NCBI RefSeq assembly: GCF_036327005.1
Contig: NZ_JAUGZK010000011.1
Span: 55,206-119,205, forward strand
Origin: Alkalimonas mucilaginosa
GTDB lineage: Bacteria; Pseudomonadota; Gammaproteobacteria; Enterobacterales; Alteromonadaceae
Length of the DNA: 64,000 nucleotides
Direction: 5' to 3'
The notes beneath the pieces are model-generated. The model searched no databases. It was not told where the DNA came from and saw nothing but the letters and a program-made list of their open reading frames with translations. This document shows positions 44,359-54,509 of this stretch, piece after piece. Position numbers and translations under genes: made by a program. Position 1 is the first letter of the stretch. The number at the start of each line of letters is the position of its first letter.

Positions 44359-45213
44359 ATGTCAAACAGCTCAGTATGCAGCATTGGCAGTTGGTTAACG
44401 CTGGCCAAAACGGTGCTGACCAAGGTGACGGATGAGGCGGAGGCGGAAGCTAAATACTGTTTAAGCCATGTGTTGCAATGCAATTACAGCTTTTTATATA
44501 GCCATGCCGCTAAGCTGTTGAGCGCAGAGCAGTGGCAACAGCTCGATGCTATTCTGCAGCAGCGGCAAAGTGGCACACCATTGGCCTATGTGCTGCAGCA
44601 ATGGCACTTCTGGGATTTTGAACTGGCTGTATCGCCCGCCACTTTGATCCCACGTGCGGATACTGAAATTTTGGTAGAGCAAGCACTGCAGTTGCAACTG
44701 CCGGCAGATAGCAAGGTGCTGGATTTAGGCACTGGCACTGGGGCCATCGCGCTGGCACTGGCCAAAGAGCGTTCTGGCTGGCAAGTCACTGGTGTTGATA
44801 TGCAGCCAGAGGCTGTGGCCTGTGCCAATCGCAACAAAGCTGCTTTGCAGCTGGCAAATTGTGATTTCCAACTGAGTAACTGGTTTTCAGCCGTTAGCTC
44901 ACAACGATATGAGCTGATTGTGAGTAATCCTCCCTACATTGAGCCGGATGACCCGCACTTGCAGCAGGGCGATGTGCGGTTTGAACCTAAAACGGCATTG
45001 GTTGCTGATGCAGAAGGACTGGCTGATATCGAGCTGATTATTACGGGCAGTGTGTTGCAGTTGCATCCTGGTGGCTGGTTGCTGCTGGAGCATGGCTACC
45101 AGCAGGCCGAAGCTGTCTGTGAGCGCTTACAACAAGCGGGCTTTATTCAGGTTCAATCGAAAAAAGATTATGGTGGTCAATGGCGTATTAGTTTTGGCCA
45201 GCGGCCGCTCTGA
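44359..45213 (+). CDS. prmC: Release-factor glutamine methyltransferase
   Basis: Methylates the Gln of the GGQ loop of release factors. The 284 residues show the SAM motif LDLGTGTGAIALALA near 118 and NPPY (VSNPPYIE) near 194 that binds the Gln side chain. An N-terminal helical domain (about 1-90) contacts the factor. Confidence 0.95.
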   Translation: MSNSSVCSIGSWLTLAKTVLTKVTDEAEAEAKYCLSHVLQCNYSFLYSHAAKLLSAEQWQQLDAILQQRQSGTPLAYVLQQWHFWDFELAVSPATLIPRADTEILVEQALQLQLPADSKVLDLGTGTGAIALALAKERSGWQVTGVDMQPEAVACANRNKAALQLANCDFQLSNWFSAVSSQRYELIVSNPPYIEPDDPHLQQGDVRFEPKTALVADAEGLADIELIITGSVLQLHPGGWLLLEHGYQQAEAVCERLQQAGFIQVQSKKDYGGQWRISFGQRPL

Positions 45214-45296
45214 GTCATTATCCTTGCACTAACCTTTGACCAATTGCCATTCTACACATATAACTTAAGGGTGGATGAGCCAAAGAGTATCTGTGC

Positions 45297-46877
45297 ATGA
45301 GCGATGACTTTTTATTCGCCGATGAAGTCCCGGAGCCAGAGCAGCCTGAACAACCCAGCAGCCATGCTTGCTGGAAAGTATTGGTTGTGGACGATGAGTC
45401 TGAGGTGCATGCTGTCACCAGGTTAGCACTGAGTGACTTTAGTTTTCAGGGAAAAAATCTTGAGTTTCTGAGTGCCTATTCAGGTGCAGAAGCCAAAGTA
45501 CTGATACAACAGCACCCGGATACGGCCATTATTTTGCTGGATGTAGTGATGGAAACCGACGATGCAGGTTTGCAGGTCGCGCGCTATATCCGTGAAGAGC
45601 TGATCAATACTCATGTGCGTATTATTTTGCGCACCGGGCAACCAGGTCAGGCACCAGAACGTCAGGTTATCGTCAATTACGATATCAATGACTACAAATC
45701 CAAAACCGAACTGACAGCACAAAAGTTATTTACCGTAGTCATGTCCAGTTTGCGCTCTTATCGGGATATTCTTGCCATCGATCACAGTCGTCAGGGGCTG
45801 GAGAAAATTATTAATGCTTCGGCAGACCTTTTTTCTGCTCATTCCATGGAACAATTTATTGATGGAGTGTTGCAACAGCTAACTTCCATTCTTGGATGCA
45901 ATGATGATGCCTTGTTGGTCACGTCCTCCCTGGTGGCCAGCAATCCAGATGAAGATACTGATCCGGAACACCTGGTGGTATTTGCCGGCATGGGGGAATT
46001 TGAAAAGCGCGAAGGCGAACCGGTGACCAAAGTTTTGGACCAGACTTTGCTGGAAGCTTTTTATGATGCTTTAAAAAGTCGCAGCATTGTGTACAAGGAA
46101 AACTATCTGGTGGCCTATTGTACCAGCAAGTTTACCCATGGCTCTTTGCTTTATGTATCAGGCTTACCTGGCCAGATCACCGATAGTCAGAAAAAACTGA
46201 TTGAGCTGTTTTCACAGAATGTGCAAATTGCCTATGAGAATGTGCAGTTGCAGCACGAGATAGAGGATACACAGCGGGAAATTGTGTATCGGCTAAGTGA
46301 GGCCGTGGAGCATCGCTCGATAGAAACCGGTAATCATGTAAAACGGGTGGCTTTTATTTGCTACGAGTTGGCTAAAGCCTATGGCTTATCGGACGATGAA
46401 GCCGAGACGCTGATGTTCGCATCACCACTGCACGATGTGGGCAAAGTGGGTATTCCTGACGGCATTCTGAACAAGCCGAAACGGCTGGATGAACGGGAAT
46501 GGGAAGTGATGAAAACCCATGCTGCCATCGGCTACGATATCCTGAAAAACTCCAAGCGTACTATCATTCAGGCCGGTGCCATTATTGCCCGTGATCACCA
46601 CGAAAAATGGGATGGTACCGGTTATCCCGGTGGTAAAAAAGCAGAGGATATTCATATCTATGGCCGCATTGCAGCCATTGCTGATGTTTACGATGCTTTG
46701 CGCCACCGCCGTTGTTACAAATCTGCCTGGCCGTTGAATAAGGTCATTCAGTTGATCGAGAGCGAGTCTGGCAAGCAGTTTGAACCAAAGTTGGTAGACG
46801 TATTTAAATCCAAAGTGGATAAGCTGGAAGCGATCCTGAAAAAATACCCTGATTCAGAGGAAGATGATCTTCGCTAA
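45297..46877 (+). CDS. Response regulator with DUF3369 and HD-GYP phosphodiesterase domains
   Basis: The 526 residues contain a receiver domain (about 25-150, Asp82 as likely phosphoacceptor, acidic pair 32-33), a middle domain of the DUF3369 type (about 165-320) and an HD-GYP domain (about 325-515) with HD at 379-380 and HHEKWDGTGYPGG at 434-446. Active HD-GYP proteins break down cyclic-di-GMP. The gene lies between prmC and kdsA, where E. coli has sirB genes. A hybrid kinase gene lies 1.0 kb downstream, on the opposite strand. Confidence 0.92.
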   Translation: MSDDFLFADEVPEPEQPEQPSSHACWKVLVVDDESEVHAVTRLALSDFSFQGKNLEFLSAYSGAEAKVLIQQHPDTAIILLDVVMETDDAGLQVARYIREELINTHVRIILRTGQPGQAPERQVIVNYDINDYKSKTELTAQKLFTVVMSSLRSYRDILAIDHSRQGLEKIINASADLFSAHSMEQFIDGVLQQLTSILGCNDDALLVTSSLVASNPDEDTDPEHLVVFAGMGEFEKREGEPVTKVLDQTLLEAFYDALKSRSIVYKENYLVAYCTSKFTHGSLLYVSGLPGQITDSQKKLIELFSQNVQIAYENVQLQHEIEDTQREIVYRLSEAVEHRSIETGNHVKRVAFICYELAKAYGLSDDEAETLMFASPLHDVGKVGIPDGILNKPKRLDEREWEVMKTHAAIGYDILKNSKRTIIQAGAIIARDHHEKWDGTGYPGGKKAEDIHIYGRIAAIADVYDALRHRRCYKSAWPLNKVIQLIESESGKQFEPKLVDVFKSKVDKLEAILKKYPDSEEDDLR

Positions 46878-47037
46878 GTCGTTTAGCCTTACATATTCGC
46901 TGCAATAGCAGTACACTGTTTTTTTTATTATGGCGGCGCTCAGCCAGCCCTGTATTTCCCTGTTTGTGACTCCACGTCATCAGATTATTGCGATCTGCAA
47001 ACGGGGCAGGCAGGGTGCTCTCTTATTAAGGTTTTTT

Positions 47038-47886
47038 ATGACGAAACATAGCATTGAACTTGGGGATATTCGGGTAAATAACAGCCTGCCTTTTGTATTA
47101 TTTGGCGGCATGAATGTATTGGAGTCGCGTGATTTAGCACTGCGGGTTGCCGAGCATTATGTGCAAGTAACTGAGAAGTTGGGTATTCCCTACGTATTCA
47201 AAGCCTCCTTTGATAAAGCCAATCGCTCTTCCATTCACTCCTATCGTGGACCAGGCCTTGATGAAGGCTTGAAAATTTTTGAAGAAATAAAGCGTACCTT
47301 TCAGGTGCCGCTGATTACCGATGTGCACGAGCCTGAACAAGCTGCAGTGGTTGCTGAAGTGGTGGATGTATTGCAATTGCCTGCTTTTTTAGCCCGCCAA
47401 ACGGATCTGGTGGTAGCAATGGCAAAAACCGGAGCTGTGATCAACGTAAAAAAACCTCAGTTCCTGGCTCCGGCCGAGATGCGGCACATTCTGACCAAAT
47501 TCGCTGAAGCTGGCAATGAGCGGGTGATGTTGTGTGAGCGTGGCTCCAGCTTTGGTTACAACAACCTGGTTGTGGACATGCTGGGTATGGATGATATGAA
47601 ACAATTTGCCCCTGTTATTTTTGATGCGACCCACGCATTGCAACGTCCGGGCGGACGGGCAGACTCTGCCGATGGGCGACGGGCGCAGGCTGCACAGCTT
47701 GCTCGTTCAGGGATGGCGCTTGGTTTGGCAGGCCTTTTTATTGAAGCGCACCCCGACCCAAACCAGGCCAAATGCGATGGACCCTGCGCCTTGCCGTTAG
47801 CAAAGCTGGAACCTTACCTGGCTCAAATGAAGGCTCTGGACGAACTTATTAAAAGTCTGCCAGCGCTCGATACTTCAGCCAACTAA
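47038..47886 (+). CDS. kdsA: KDO-8-phosphate synthase
   Basis: Condenses arabinose 5-phosphate and PEP to KDO-8-phosphate for lipopolysaccharide. The 282 residues show KASFDKANRSS (near 58), INVKKPQFLAP (near 137) and HPDPNQAKCDGP (near 240). Asn in GGMNVLESRD, rather than Cys, marks the metal-independent class. The open frame begins at 46930, but the ATG at 47038 has AAGG upstream and gives the family start. Confidence 0.94.
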   Translation: MTKHSIELGDIRVNNSLPFVLFGGMNVLESRDLALRVAEHYVQVTEKLGIPYVFKASFDKANRSSIHSYRGPGLDEGLKIFEEIKRTFQVPLITDVHEPEQAAVVAEVVDVLQLPAFLARQTDLVVAMAKTGAVINVKKPQFLAPAEMRHILTKFAEAGNERVMLCERGSSFGYNNLVVDMLGMDDMKQFAPVIFDATHALQRPGGRADSADGRRAQAAQLARSGMALGLAGLFIEAHPDPNQAKCDGPCALPLAKLEPYLAQMKALDELIKSLPALDTSAN

Positions 47887-47913
47887 AGCCATCAGCTGCG
47901 TTATGTCTGGCGG

Positions 47914-50349
47914 CTAATAGCGCCGCCGGACGTACGCTTCTACGCTAAGAAACTCCTCCTGCAATACTCGATAATACTCCTGCAAACTGGCCCAGTCTTT
48001 TTCTGCGCTGGCATTCTCCAGTGTCAGTGCATGCTCGGCCATCTGCAGGGCACCGATACTTTTTGCCATAGCTTTTAGTTGGTGGCTTTGCTGGCGTGCC
48101 AAGGAACGCTCGCGTGTTTGGATGGCCCCCTCCAGTGTCCTCAGTAAGGGCTTGGTCTGTTGGACAAAGAAATTCAAATGCTCTTCATGCTTGGCGGGAT
48201 CATTGCCCAAGTAGTTGGCGATGGTGGTAAAGCAGATAGGCGTCTGGTGATTGGTTTCCCGGGCGCCTTGTTGTTCGATCAACTCTTTATTGGGTGCTTG
48301 TTGCAACGGTAGCCAACGATTGAGCATGCTTTCAAGAATATTCAACTCAATAGGTTTTGTGATGTAGCCATCCATGCCCACACTAAGACACTTTTGCTCC
48401 TCCCCCTTCAAGGCGTTGGCTGTTACCGCAATAATGCGGGTAAAGTGTTGCTCTTCATCGGTTTGCAAGGCTTCTTTACGGATTGCTTCTGCTAAATCGT
48501 AGCCACTCATGTTGGGCATATGCAAATCAGTCAGCACCAATGGATAGCGGTACTCTCGCCACATAGCCAACGCCACAGCGCCATCATTGGCAACTTCCGC
48601 TGCATAACCCAGTGCATTGAGTTGATCCAACATAACCTTTTGATTCATCTGGTTGTCTTCCGCCAATAAAATAAGCTGCTGGTTGCGTTTGGCAGTATCA
48701 ATGGCCGGGGCTGTTTTCATGGCGCTTTCTCTATCGTAACCAGCCTTGAAAGGCATGGTTTTTTTACCGGAAGCAACCAGGATGGCATCAATCAGATGGC
48801 TGCGACAAATAGGTGAGCTGTGTAAGTAGAGTATGCGCTCGTTACTTTGCTCGGTGAGCTCTACCAGGTTGGTGATCACAATAAAGCGTACTTGGTGCAA
48901 GTTCGGGTGATGGTTCAGGGCTTCTATATGGGCGGCGCTGATTTGCTCGTAGGTAGCGTCCAGCAGCCAGACTCCTTTGATTTTTGGTGGTAATCTATGT
49001 TGCTCGGCAGCTCGCTGGCGTAATTGCTCGACATTCTGGTAACCGTAGTAGTCGGCTCCCAGATAGCGGGCGTAACTTTCAAGGTGCTGATAGTTATCCT
49101 GATCCTGACTAAATATCACCAGTTGAATATCACGTAACAGCTCTTTATCCAGTGCTTTGGTTTCATCAGAACGTCGCATTGGGATCTGTACCCGAAACTC
49201 TGTGCCTTTATCGAGCTCGCTTTGTACCTCAATCTGCCCATACATCAAGGAGGTTAAGCGCTGGCAAATGGATAGACCTAGCCCCGTGCCACCAAACTTG
49301 CGTGTGATGGATCCCTCGGCCTGATTGAAGGGTTGAAAGACATAATTGATTTGTCGTTTGGTCATGCCCTTGCCATTATCCAGCACACTAAATTGGATGT
49401 GGCAGTACTCCATGGTTTCTTCCAATAAATCGGCGCGAACAATGACCAAGCCGGTTTTTTCCAAAGAGGTATGGGTGAACTTAATGGCATTACCTGCCAG
49501 GTTGTATAAAATTTGCCGTAGGCGGACCGGGTCGCCATAAAGACCATTCGGGATCCGCGGATCAATAAAGATCTTCAAGTCGATTTGGCGCTGATGAGCA
49601 ACGGAGACCAAAATACGTCCTACGGCTTCGATGATATCTGCAATGGAGAGAGGAATGCTTTCAAGCTCCAGCTTGCCAGCTTCAATTTTAGAAAAATCAA
49701 GAATATCATCCAGTATACGAAGCAGAGAGAATGAGGACTCGCGGATGGTATCGGTCATACGAAACTGCGTGGTACTTAAGGCTGTTTTACGTAATAAGTC
49801 CATGGTGCCGATAATGCCATTCATTGGGGTGCGGATTTCATGGCTCATGGTAGCGAGGAAGGTTGATTTGGCCTCGTTGGCTTTCTCGGCTGTGACTTTG
49901 GCTGTTTCCAACGCATCAGTGCGTTCTTTGATACGTTGTTCAATTTCCTGGCGCAATTGAAAGATATTTTGCTCCGACTGCTGGCACTGCTGCTCTCCTT
50001 TTTCAATACGTTGGAACAGGCGGTTGACCAGACTGGCCAGTAGACCAAAATCATCCTCTAAGTGCTCTGCAAAACGTTGCGTAAATTGCTCCTGCCGTAA
50101 AGCCTGTTGCAAGGGAGCCATCAGTCGTTGCAGGCGATGTTGCAGCATCCGGTTCATGACAGAACTGATCATAACTGCAGCGAGTAACGCTATAAATATA
50201 TTGGCAACGACCAGAAATATCAGACTAAGCTTTGACAATGAGGCTGTGTTTATCAGCCACAGCATTAAACCCGTTATCAGCAAGCTGGATATCAGGCAAA
50301 AAGGCAGGCTTCGCCAGAAGATGGAACCGAAGAAAGAGGATTTTTCCAT
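47914..50349 (-). CDS. Hybrid sensor histidine kinase with REC and HPt domains
   Basis: The 811 residues have two membrane helices (about 10-65), a HAMP-like/coiled linker, a HisKA dimer helix with phosphorylated His170 (SHEIRTPMNG), HATPase (about 270-400, DNGKGM, GTGLGLS), a degenerate receiver-like stretch, a receiver with VLTDLHMPNMSG (about 590-705) and an HPt domain near 720-800 with His in HQLKAMAKS. The layout is like BarA. No large periplasmic sensing domain is visible. GGAAG precedes the ATG at 50349; the frame is open from 50415. Confidence 0.9.
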   Translation of the reverse strand: MEKSSFFGSIFWRSLPFCLISSLLITGLMLWLINTASLSKLSLIFLVVANIFIALLAAVMISSVMNRMLQHRLQRLMAPLQQALRQEQFTQRFAEHLEDDFGLLASLVNRLFQRIEKGEQQCQQSEQNIFQLRQEIEQRIKERTDALETAKVTAEKANEAKSTFLATMSHEIRTPMNGIIGTMDLLRKTALSTTQFRMTDTIRESSFSLLRILDDILDFSKIEAGKLELESIPLSIADIIEAVGRILVSVAHQRQIDLKIFIDPRIPNGLYGDPVRLRQILYNLAGNAIKFTHTSLEKTGLVIVRADLLEETMEYCHIQFSVLDNGKGMTKRQINYVFQPFNQAEGSITRKFGGTGLGLSICQRLTSLMYGQIEVQSELDKGTEFRVQIPMRRSDETKALDKELLRDIQLVIFSQDQDNYQHLESYARYLGADYYGYQNVEQLRQRAAEQHRLPPKIKGVWLLDATYEQISAAHIEALNHHPNLHQVRFIVITNLVELTEQSNERILYLHSSPICRSHLIDAILVASGKKTMPFKAGYDRESAMKTAPAIDTAKRNQQLILLAEDNQMNQKVMLDQLNALGYAAEVANDGAVALAMWREYRYPLVLTDLHMPNMSGYDLAEAIRKEALQTDEEQHFTRIIAVTANALKGEEQKCLSVGMDGYITKPIELNILESMLNRWLPLQQAPNKELIEQQGARETNHQTPICFTTIANYLGNDPAKHEEHLNFFVQQTKPLLRTLEGAIQTRERSLARQQSHQLKAMAKSIGALQMAEHALTLENASAEKDWASLQEYYRVLQEEFLSVEAYVRRRY

Positions 50350-50502
50350 GTAACTTCCAAGGCTATTTATCGTTGGGGCTGGTTGCATGCTACCGGCTGA
50401 TTGTAGCATAGACAACTTGTGGACAGAGAATTGGAATTACAGCGCTAAAGTCGTGGCTTTGCTCAGAGAATAGGCGAACACTCTGTGGCAGTAAAAAAAT
50501 GA

Positions 50503-50531
50503 TTGACTTGGTTCGTCAAAATCCGTTTAAT
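50503..50531 (+). promoter_or_regulatory. Sigma-70 promoter of the tRNA-Phe genes
   Basis: TTGACT and TTTAAT are 17 bases apart and the first tRNA-Phe starts 12 bases later. A -10 box TAATAC with 19-base spacing is an alternative. Confidence 0.5.
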
Positions 50532-50542
50532 ACCTCCCCGTT

Positions 50543-50618
50543 GCCCAGATAGCTCAGTCGGTAGAGCAGAGGATTGAAAATCCTCGTGTCGGTGGTTCGA
50601 TTCCGCCTCTGGGCACCA
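50543..50618 (+). tRNA. tRNA-Phe (anticodon GAA), copy 1
   Basis: 76 bases, acceptor GCCCAGA / TCTGGGC, anticodon GAA in loop TTGAAAA, encoded CCA. Confidence 0.96.
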
Positions 50619-50675
50619 TTCTTCCCCTTTGAATGGTGTCGGCAATGTTCGTTCAGGCTTAACAGCCAGCAGTAT

Positions 50676-50751
50676 GCCCAGATAGCTCAGTCGGTAGAGC
50701 AGAGGATTGAAAATCCTCGTGTCGGTGGTTCGATTCCGCCTCTGGGCACCA
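50676..50751 (+). tRNA. tRNA-Phe (anticodon GAA), copy 2
   Basis: Identical to copy 1 over all 76 bases, 133 bases downstream. No clear terminator is seen after it before deoB. Confidence 0.96.
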
Positions 50752-50919
50752 TTTTAAAGCCATCCCTTCGAATTATTTCTGCATTCCAGCTTGTATAATC
50801 CAGATGCGTATTCTGATTGCATAACGCCCCTGTTAACACCATTTTTGGTAGAAACTTGATATACTGTGCAAAGAATCCCATCAATGCTGACATGAATCTA
50901 TCAGCAAATAGAGGCAATG

Positions 50920-52131
50920 ATGACAAAAGCTGTGATCCTGGTATTGGATAGTTTTGGCATAGGCAGTGCGCCTGATGCTGAGCGTTTTGGCGATCTTGGC
51001 GCCAATACGATGGCCAGTGTGGCCAGCGCTTTTGCTAAAGCGAAAGGTCGCCAGTTGGCATTGCCTAACCTGGCAAAGCTTGGATTGGTGCGTGCTGCCA
51101 AAGCCGCATCTGAGCAGGCGATTCTGGTCGAAGATGCCAGCCAGGTACGTGGAGCCTACGGCTATGCGGCTGAGCTTAGCAGTGGTAAAGACACACCGAG
51201 TGGCCATTGGGAGATTGCTGGTGTGCCTGTGCTGTTTGATTGGGGCTACTTTCATCAAAAGACCGATAGCTTCCCCGCAGAGTTACTCGATAAATTATGT
51301 GCCGAGACCGGTGTCCCAGGCATTTTAGGCAACTGCCATGCCTCAGGTACGGATATTCTGCAAAAGCTTGGTGATGAGCACATCAAAACCGGCAAACCTA
51401 TCTGCTACACCTCAGCTGATAGTGTGTTTCAGGTAGCGGCTCATGAAGAATATTTTGGCTTGCAGAAGCTGCTGGATTTTTGTCAGGTGGCGCGCCGTTT
51501 GCTGGATGAATACAATATCGGTCGTGTTATCGCCAGACCCTTTCTTGGCGATAGCCCCGATAACTATGCCCGTACCGGTAACCGGCGCGATTATTCGGTC
51601 TTGCCTCCGGCGCCAACAGTGCTGGATAAACTGACACAAGCTGGTGGCGAGGTCATTAGCATTGGCAAAATTGCTGATATCTATGCGCATCAGGGCATCA
51701 GCAAAGGGGTTAAGGCTACCGGGCTTGCTGCGCTGGTAGATACTACCTTGCAGCAGATGGCGCTGGTTGGAGCCAACAGTCTGGTTTTCACCAACCTGGT
51801 TGATTTTGATCAGAATTATGGCCATCGACGCGACCCTATTGGTTATGGTGAGGCGCTGGAGTATTTTGACAGCCGTTTACCGGAATTAATCGATGCTTTG
51901 GATGACGATACATGGCTGTTGCTGACAGCCGATCATGGTTGTGATCCTACCTGGCCAGGCACTGAACATACCCGTGAGTTTATTCCTGTGTTGTGTTATC
52001 GCCGGGGTATCGCTGAGGTCGACTTAGGCATGCGTCATAGCTTTGCCGATATAGGCCAGACCTTGACCGACTTATTTTCGTTGGAAGCCATGTCTTATGG
52101 CGATTCTTTCTTTGCACAATTGACTAAATAA
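50920..52131 (+). CDS. deoB: Phosphopentomutase
   Basis: Interconverts ribose 1- and 5-phosphate (and deoxy forms) after nucleoside cleavage. The 403 residues belong to the alkaline phosphatase superfamily: DSFGIGSAPDA at the N-terminus and TADHGCDPTWPGTEHTREF near the C-terminus carry the metal ligands. GAGG lies five bases before the ATG at 50920; the adjacent ATG at 50917 is too close. First of deoB-deoD-gpt. Confidence 0.95.
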   Translation: MTKAVILVLDSFGIGSAPDAERFGDLGANTMASVASAFAKAKGRQLALPNLAKLGLVRAAKAASEQAILVEDASQVRGAYGYAAELSSGKDTPSGHWEIAGVPVLFDWGYFHQKTDSFPAELLDKLCAETGVPGILGNCHASGTDILQKLGDEHIKTGKPICYTSADSVFQVAAHEEYFGLQKLLDFCQVARRLLDEYNIGRVIARPFLGDSPDNYARTGNRRDYSVLPPAPTVLDKLTQAGGEVISIGKIADIYAHQGISKGVKATGLAALVDTTLQQMALVGANSLVFTNLVDFDQNYGHRRDPIGYGEALEYFDSRLPELIDALDDDTWLLLTADHGCDPTWPGTEHTREFIPVLCYRRGIAEVDLGMRHSFADIGQTLTDLFSLEAMSYGDSFFAQLTK

Positions 52132-52147
52132 TTAAGAGAACATCCGT

Positions 52148-52852
52148 ATGACAACACCCCATATTGCTGCTAATCCTGGTGATATTGCCGCTACTGTGCT
52201 GATGCCAGGTGATCCATTACGTGCTAAGCATATTGCCGATACTTTTTTGCAGGATGTACGCTGCGTCAATGAAGTACGAAACATGTATGCATTTACCGGC
52301 AGTTATCATGGCAAGCCAGTGACTGTTATGGGCTCAGGCATGGGCGTGCCTTCGATGTCAATTTATGCGACTGAGTTGGTCAAGTTTTACGATGTAAAAC
52401 GTATCGTACGTATTGGCTCCTGCGGTGCCTTGCCACATGCGGTTAAAGTTCGTGATGTAGTGATTGCTATGGGTGCCAGTACCGACTCGGCGGTGAATCG
52501 TAACCGCTTGCAAGGCATGGACTTTGCTGCTTTAGCCAGTTTTAATCTGATTGAAAAGGCCGTAGCGGCTGCACGGCAGAAAAATATTCCGGTGCAAGTT
52601 GGCAATGTCTTTACCTCGGATCTGTTCTACAACCCTAATCCAAGCTTGTTTGATACCTTAGAAAAATACGGTGTTTTGGCTGTAGAAATGGAAGCCGCAG
52701 GTTTGTATGGCGTGGCGGCTGAATACGGTATTGAAGCTCTGAGTATCCTGACGGTAAGCGATCACATCCGAACTGGTGAATCGCTAAGTGCCGAGCTACG
52801 GCAAACCTCCTTTAATGATATGGTTGAAATTGCTTTGGGCATGGTGGATTAA
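52148..52852 (+). CDS. deoD: Purine nucleoside phosphorylase, DeoD type
   Basis: Splits purine nucleosides with phosphate to base and ribose 1-phosphate. The 234 residues match the hexameric DeoD family: MPGDPLRAK, RIGSCGAL near 88 and VSDHIRTGE near 202 with the base-binding Asp. It sits 16 bases after deoB. Confidence 0.96.
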   Translation: MTTPHIAANPGDIAATVLMPGDPLRAKHIADTFLQDVRCVNEVRNMYAFTGSYHGKPVTVMGSGMGVPSMSIYATELVKFYDVKRIVRIGSCGALPHAVKVRDVVIAMGASTDSAVNRNRLQGMDFAALASFNLIEKAVAAARQKNIPVQVGNVFTSDLFYNPNPSLFDTLEKYGVLAVEMEAAGLYGVAAEYGIEALSILTVSDHIRTGESLSAELRQTSFNDMVEIALGMVD

Positions 52853-52857
52853 CGGCC

Positions 52858-53334
52858 ATGTCGATGACCAACCATAAGATGTTTTATGTCTCCTGGGAGG
52901 CATTTCACCGGGCCAGTCGTGAACTGGCGGCTAAATTATTGACTGGTCGCTTTGAACGCATTCTGGCGGTTAGTCGCGGTGGTTTGGTGCCAGCGACCAT
53001 CCTTGCACGCGAGTTGAATATCCGCTTGCTGGATACCATCTGTATTGTGAGTTATCAGCACGATCAGCAGGGTGACCTATCCGTTGTTAAAGGCTGCGAT
53101 TGGCCGGATGATGCGAAGCTGCTGATTGTGGATGATCTGGTGGATACCGGCGAGACCGCCAAAGTACTCAAGCAGCAGTTTCCTCAGGCAACCCTGGCTA
53201 CGGTCTACGCCAAGCCTCAGGGCAAGCCATTGGTGGATGTGTATGTCACCGATATTGAGCAAGACACCTGGATCCAGTTACCCTGGGATACCGAGCTTAG
53301 TTACACCGCACCACTGGTGGAGCAGCATAGCTAG
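52858..53334 (+). CDS. gpt: Xanthine-guanine phosphoribosyltransferase
   Basis: Adds PRPP to guanine or xanthine (and weakly hypoxanthine). The 158 residues show AVSRGGLVPATILARELN, the PRPP loop LLIVDDLVDTGET near 90 and DTWIQLPWD near the C-terminus, as in E. coli Gpt (152). It shares the message with deoB and deoD and completes purine salvage with the bases DeoD releases. Confidence 0.9.
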   Translation: MSMTNHKMFYVSWEAFHRASRELAAKLLTGRFERILAVSRGGLVPATILARELNIRLLDTICIVSYQHDQQGDLSVVKGCDWPDDAKLLIVDDLVDTGETAKVLKQQFPQATLATVYAKPQGKPLVDVYVTDIEQDTWIQLPWDTELSYTAPLVEQHS

Positions 53335-53336
53335 TT

Positions 53337-54509
53337 TTATTTTAGTCGCATATCTACCCAGACCAGCCGGTGATCCGAGCTGGTCTCTCGTTTTTTCACC
53401 AATGAGTAGTCGGCTTCATCGGCTGCAGGCCAAAACACCCCGCTCGATAATACTTGAATGCCTGCTTTACTTGGCAACACATAATCTGCCCGCATGCGCC
53501 AGACAGCCGTATGCTGGGCAGCAAAAGGATTGTCTGGACTGTGCTCTGCCGCACCGCGGCTACCTGGTTGTGGATCTTGTATGCGAGGGTGTTGCAATAA
53601 GCTTTGGATCCCGGCAGCGATGGCATCTCCTTCTACGGTGGATGCATTCAAATCCCCCAGCACCACAAAGGGAGCCTGACTGTCAAAGCCACCAGCCAGT
53701 CCGGAATCATCGTAAATGTAATGTCCTTGTTCGCCACTGATGTAATCGACCCAAAAGCGGATTTCATCGTGATTGCGTTTGCCATTGCGGTTTTCCGGGC
53801 CATCAAACACTGGCGGTGTTGGGTGGCTGGCAAATACATGCAGTCGTTTACCATCTATAGTTAGTGGCACATCCCAATGCGATTTAGACGATAACGGAAA
53901 TTGTTGCCAGGCAGCGTCTTCATACCAGGGGCTGCCATCTGCTTGAACCGTTGTAAGATGCCCTGGCATATCCTGCCATTTAAACTGACGAAATGTCCGT
54001 ACTTCATCCTTCAGGATAGGGTAACGCGACAGCAACAACATACCGTACTGGCCCGGATAAAAACCGAAACCCCAGGCATCAGCACCTACTCCAGTAGATT
54101 GACCATCGCGATTTAGATCAAAGGGGCTGGGCTGGCCAGTATTCACTTCGGCATAAAAGTAGTAAGGGTAATCGATTGGCGCTGCACCTAGTTGCGATAC
54201 GGCCAGGTAGTTCTGCAAAAAGGCTTCGACTCCCTGCGCAGGTGACTCAATGTAGTCGAATTCGGTCAGAAAAATCACATCCGGCCGGGTTAACTGGATA
54301 ATACGGGCGATGGCCTGGATTTGAGGCTCCTTGCCATCGGCTAGTCGATCAATCAAAACCTGTTGGTTACCTCGTTGGCCTTTTGGCAGGTAATTCTCGG
54401 CCTCCATGCTGACATTGAAGGTAGCGATACGTATTTCTGTAGCATGAATGGACATAAACAAGCCTGTAAAAAAGCTGACAGATAGAATGATGACAGGTAT
54501 ATGCAACAT
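53337..54509 (-). CDS. Secreted endonuclease/exonuclease/phosphatase-family protein
   Basis: The 390 residues have a signal peptide (about 1-23, ends IHA) and the EEP fold: RIATFNVS at the start, FLTEFDYI with the metal-binding Glu, VLGDLNAS near 280 and SSDHRLVWVD at the C-terminus with the catalytic Asp-His pair. It may be a secreted nuclease or phosphatase; the substrate is unknown. It ends 2 bases from gpt in convergent orientation. Confidence 0.85.
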   Translation of the reverse strand: MLHIPVIILSVSFFTGLFMSIHATEIRIATFNVSMEAENYLPKGQRGNQQVLIDRLADGKEPQIQAIARIIQLTRPDVIFLTEFDYIESPAQGVEAFLQNYLAVSQLGAAPIDYPYYFYAEVNTGQPSPFDLNRDGQSTGVGADAWGFGFYPGQYGMLLLSRYPILKDEVRTFRQFKWQDMPGHLTTVQADGSPWYEDAAWQQFPLSSKSHWDVPLTIDGKRLHVFASHPTPPVFDGPENRNGKRNHDEIRFWVDYISGEQGHYIYDDSGLAGGFDSQAPFVVLGDLNASTVEGDAIAAGIQSLLQHPRIQDPQPGSRGAAEHSPDNPFAAQHTAVWRMRADYVLPSKAGIQVLSSGVFWPAADEADYSLVKKRETSSDHRLVWVDMRLK

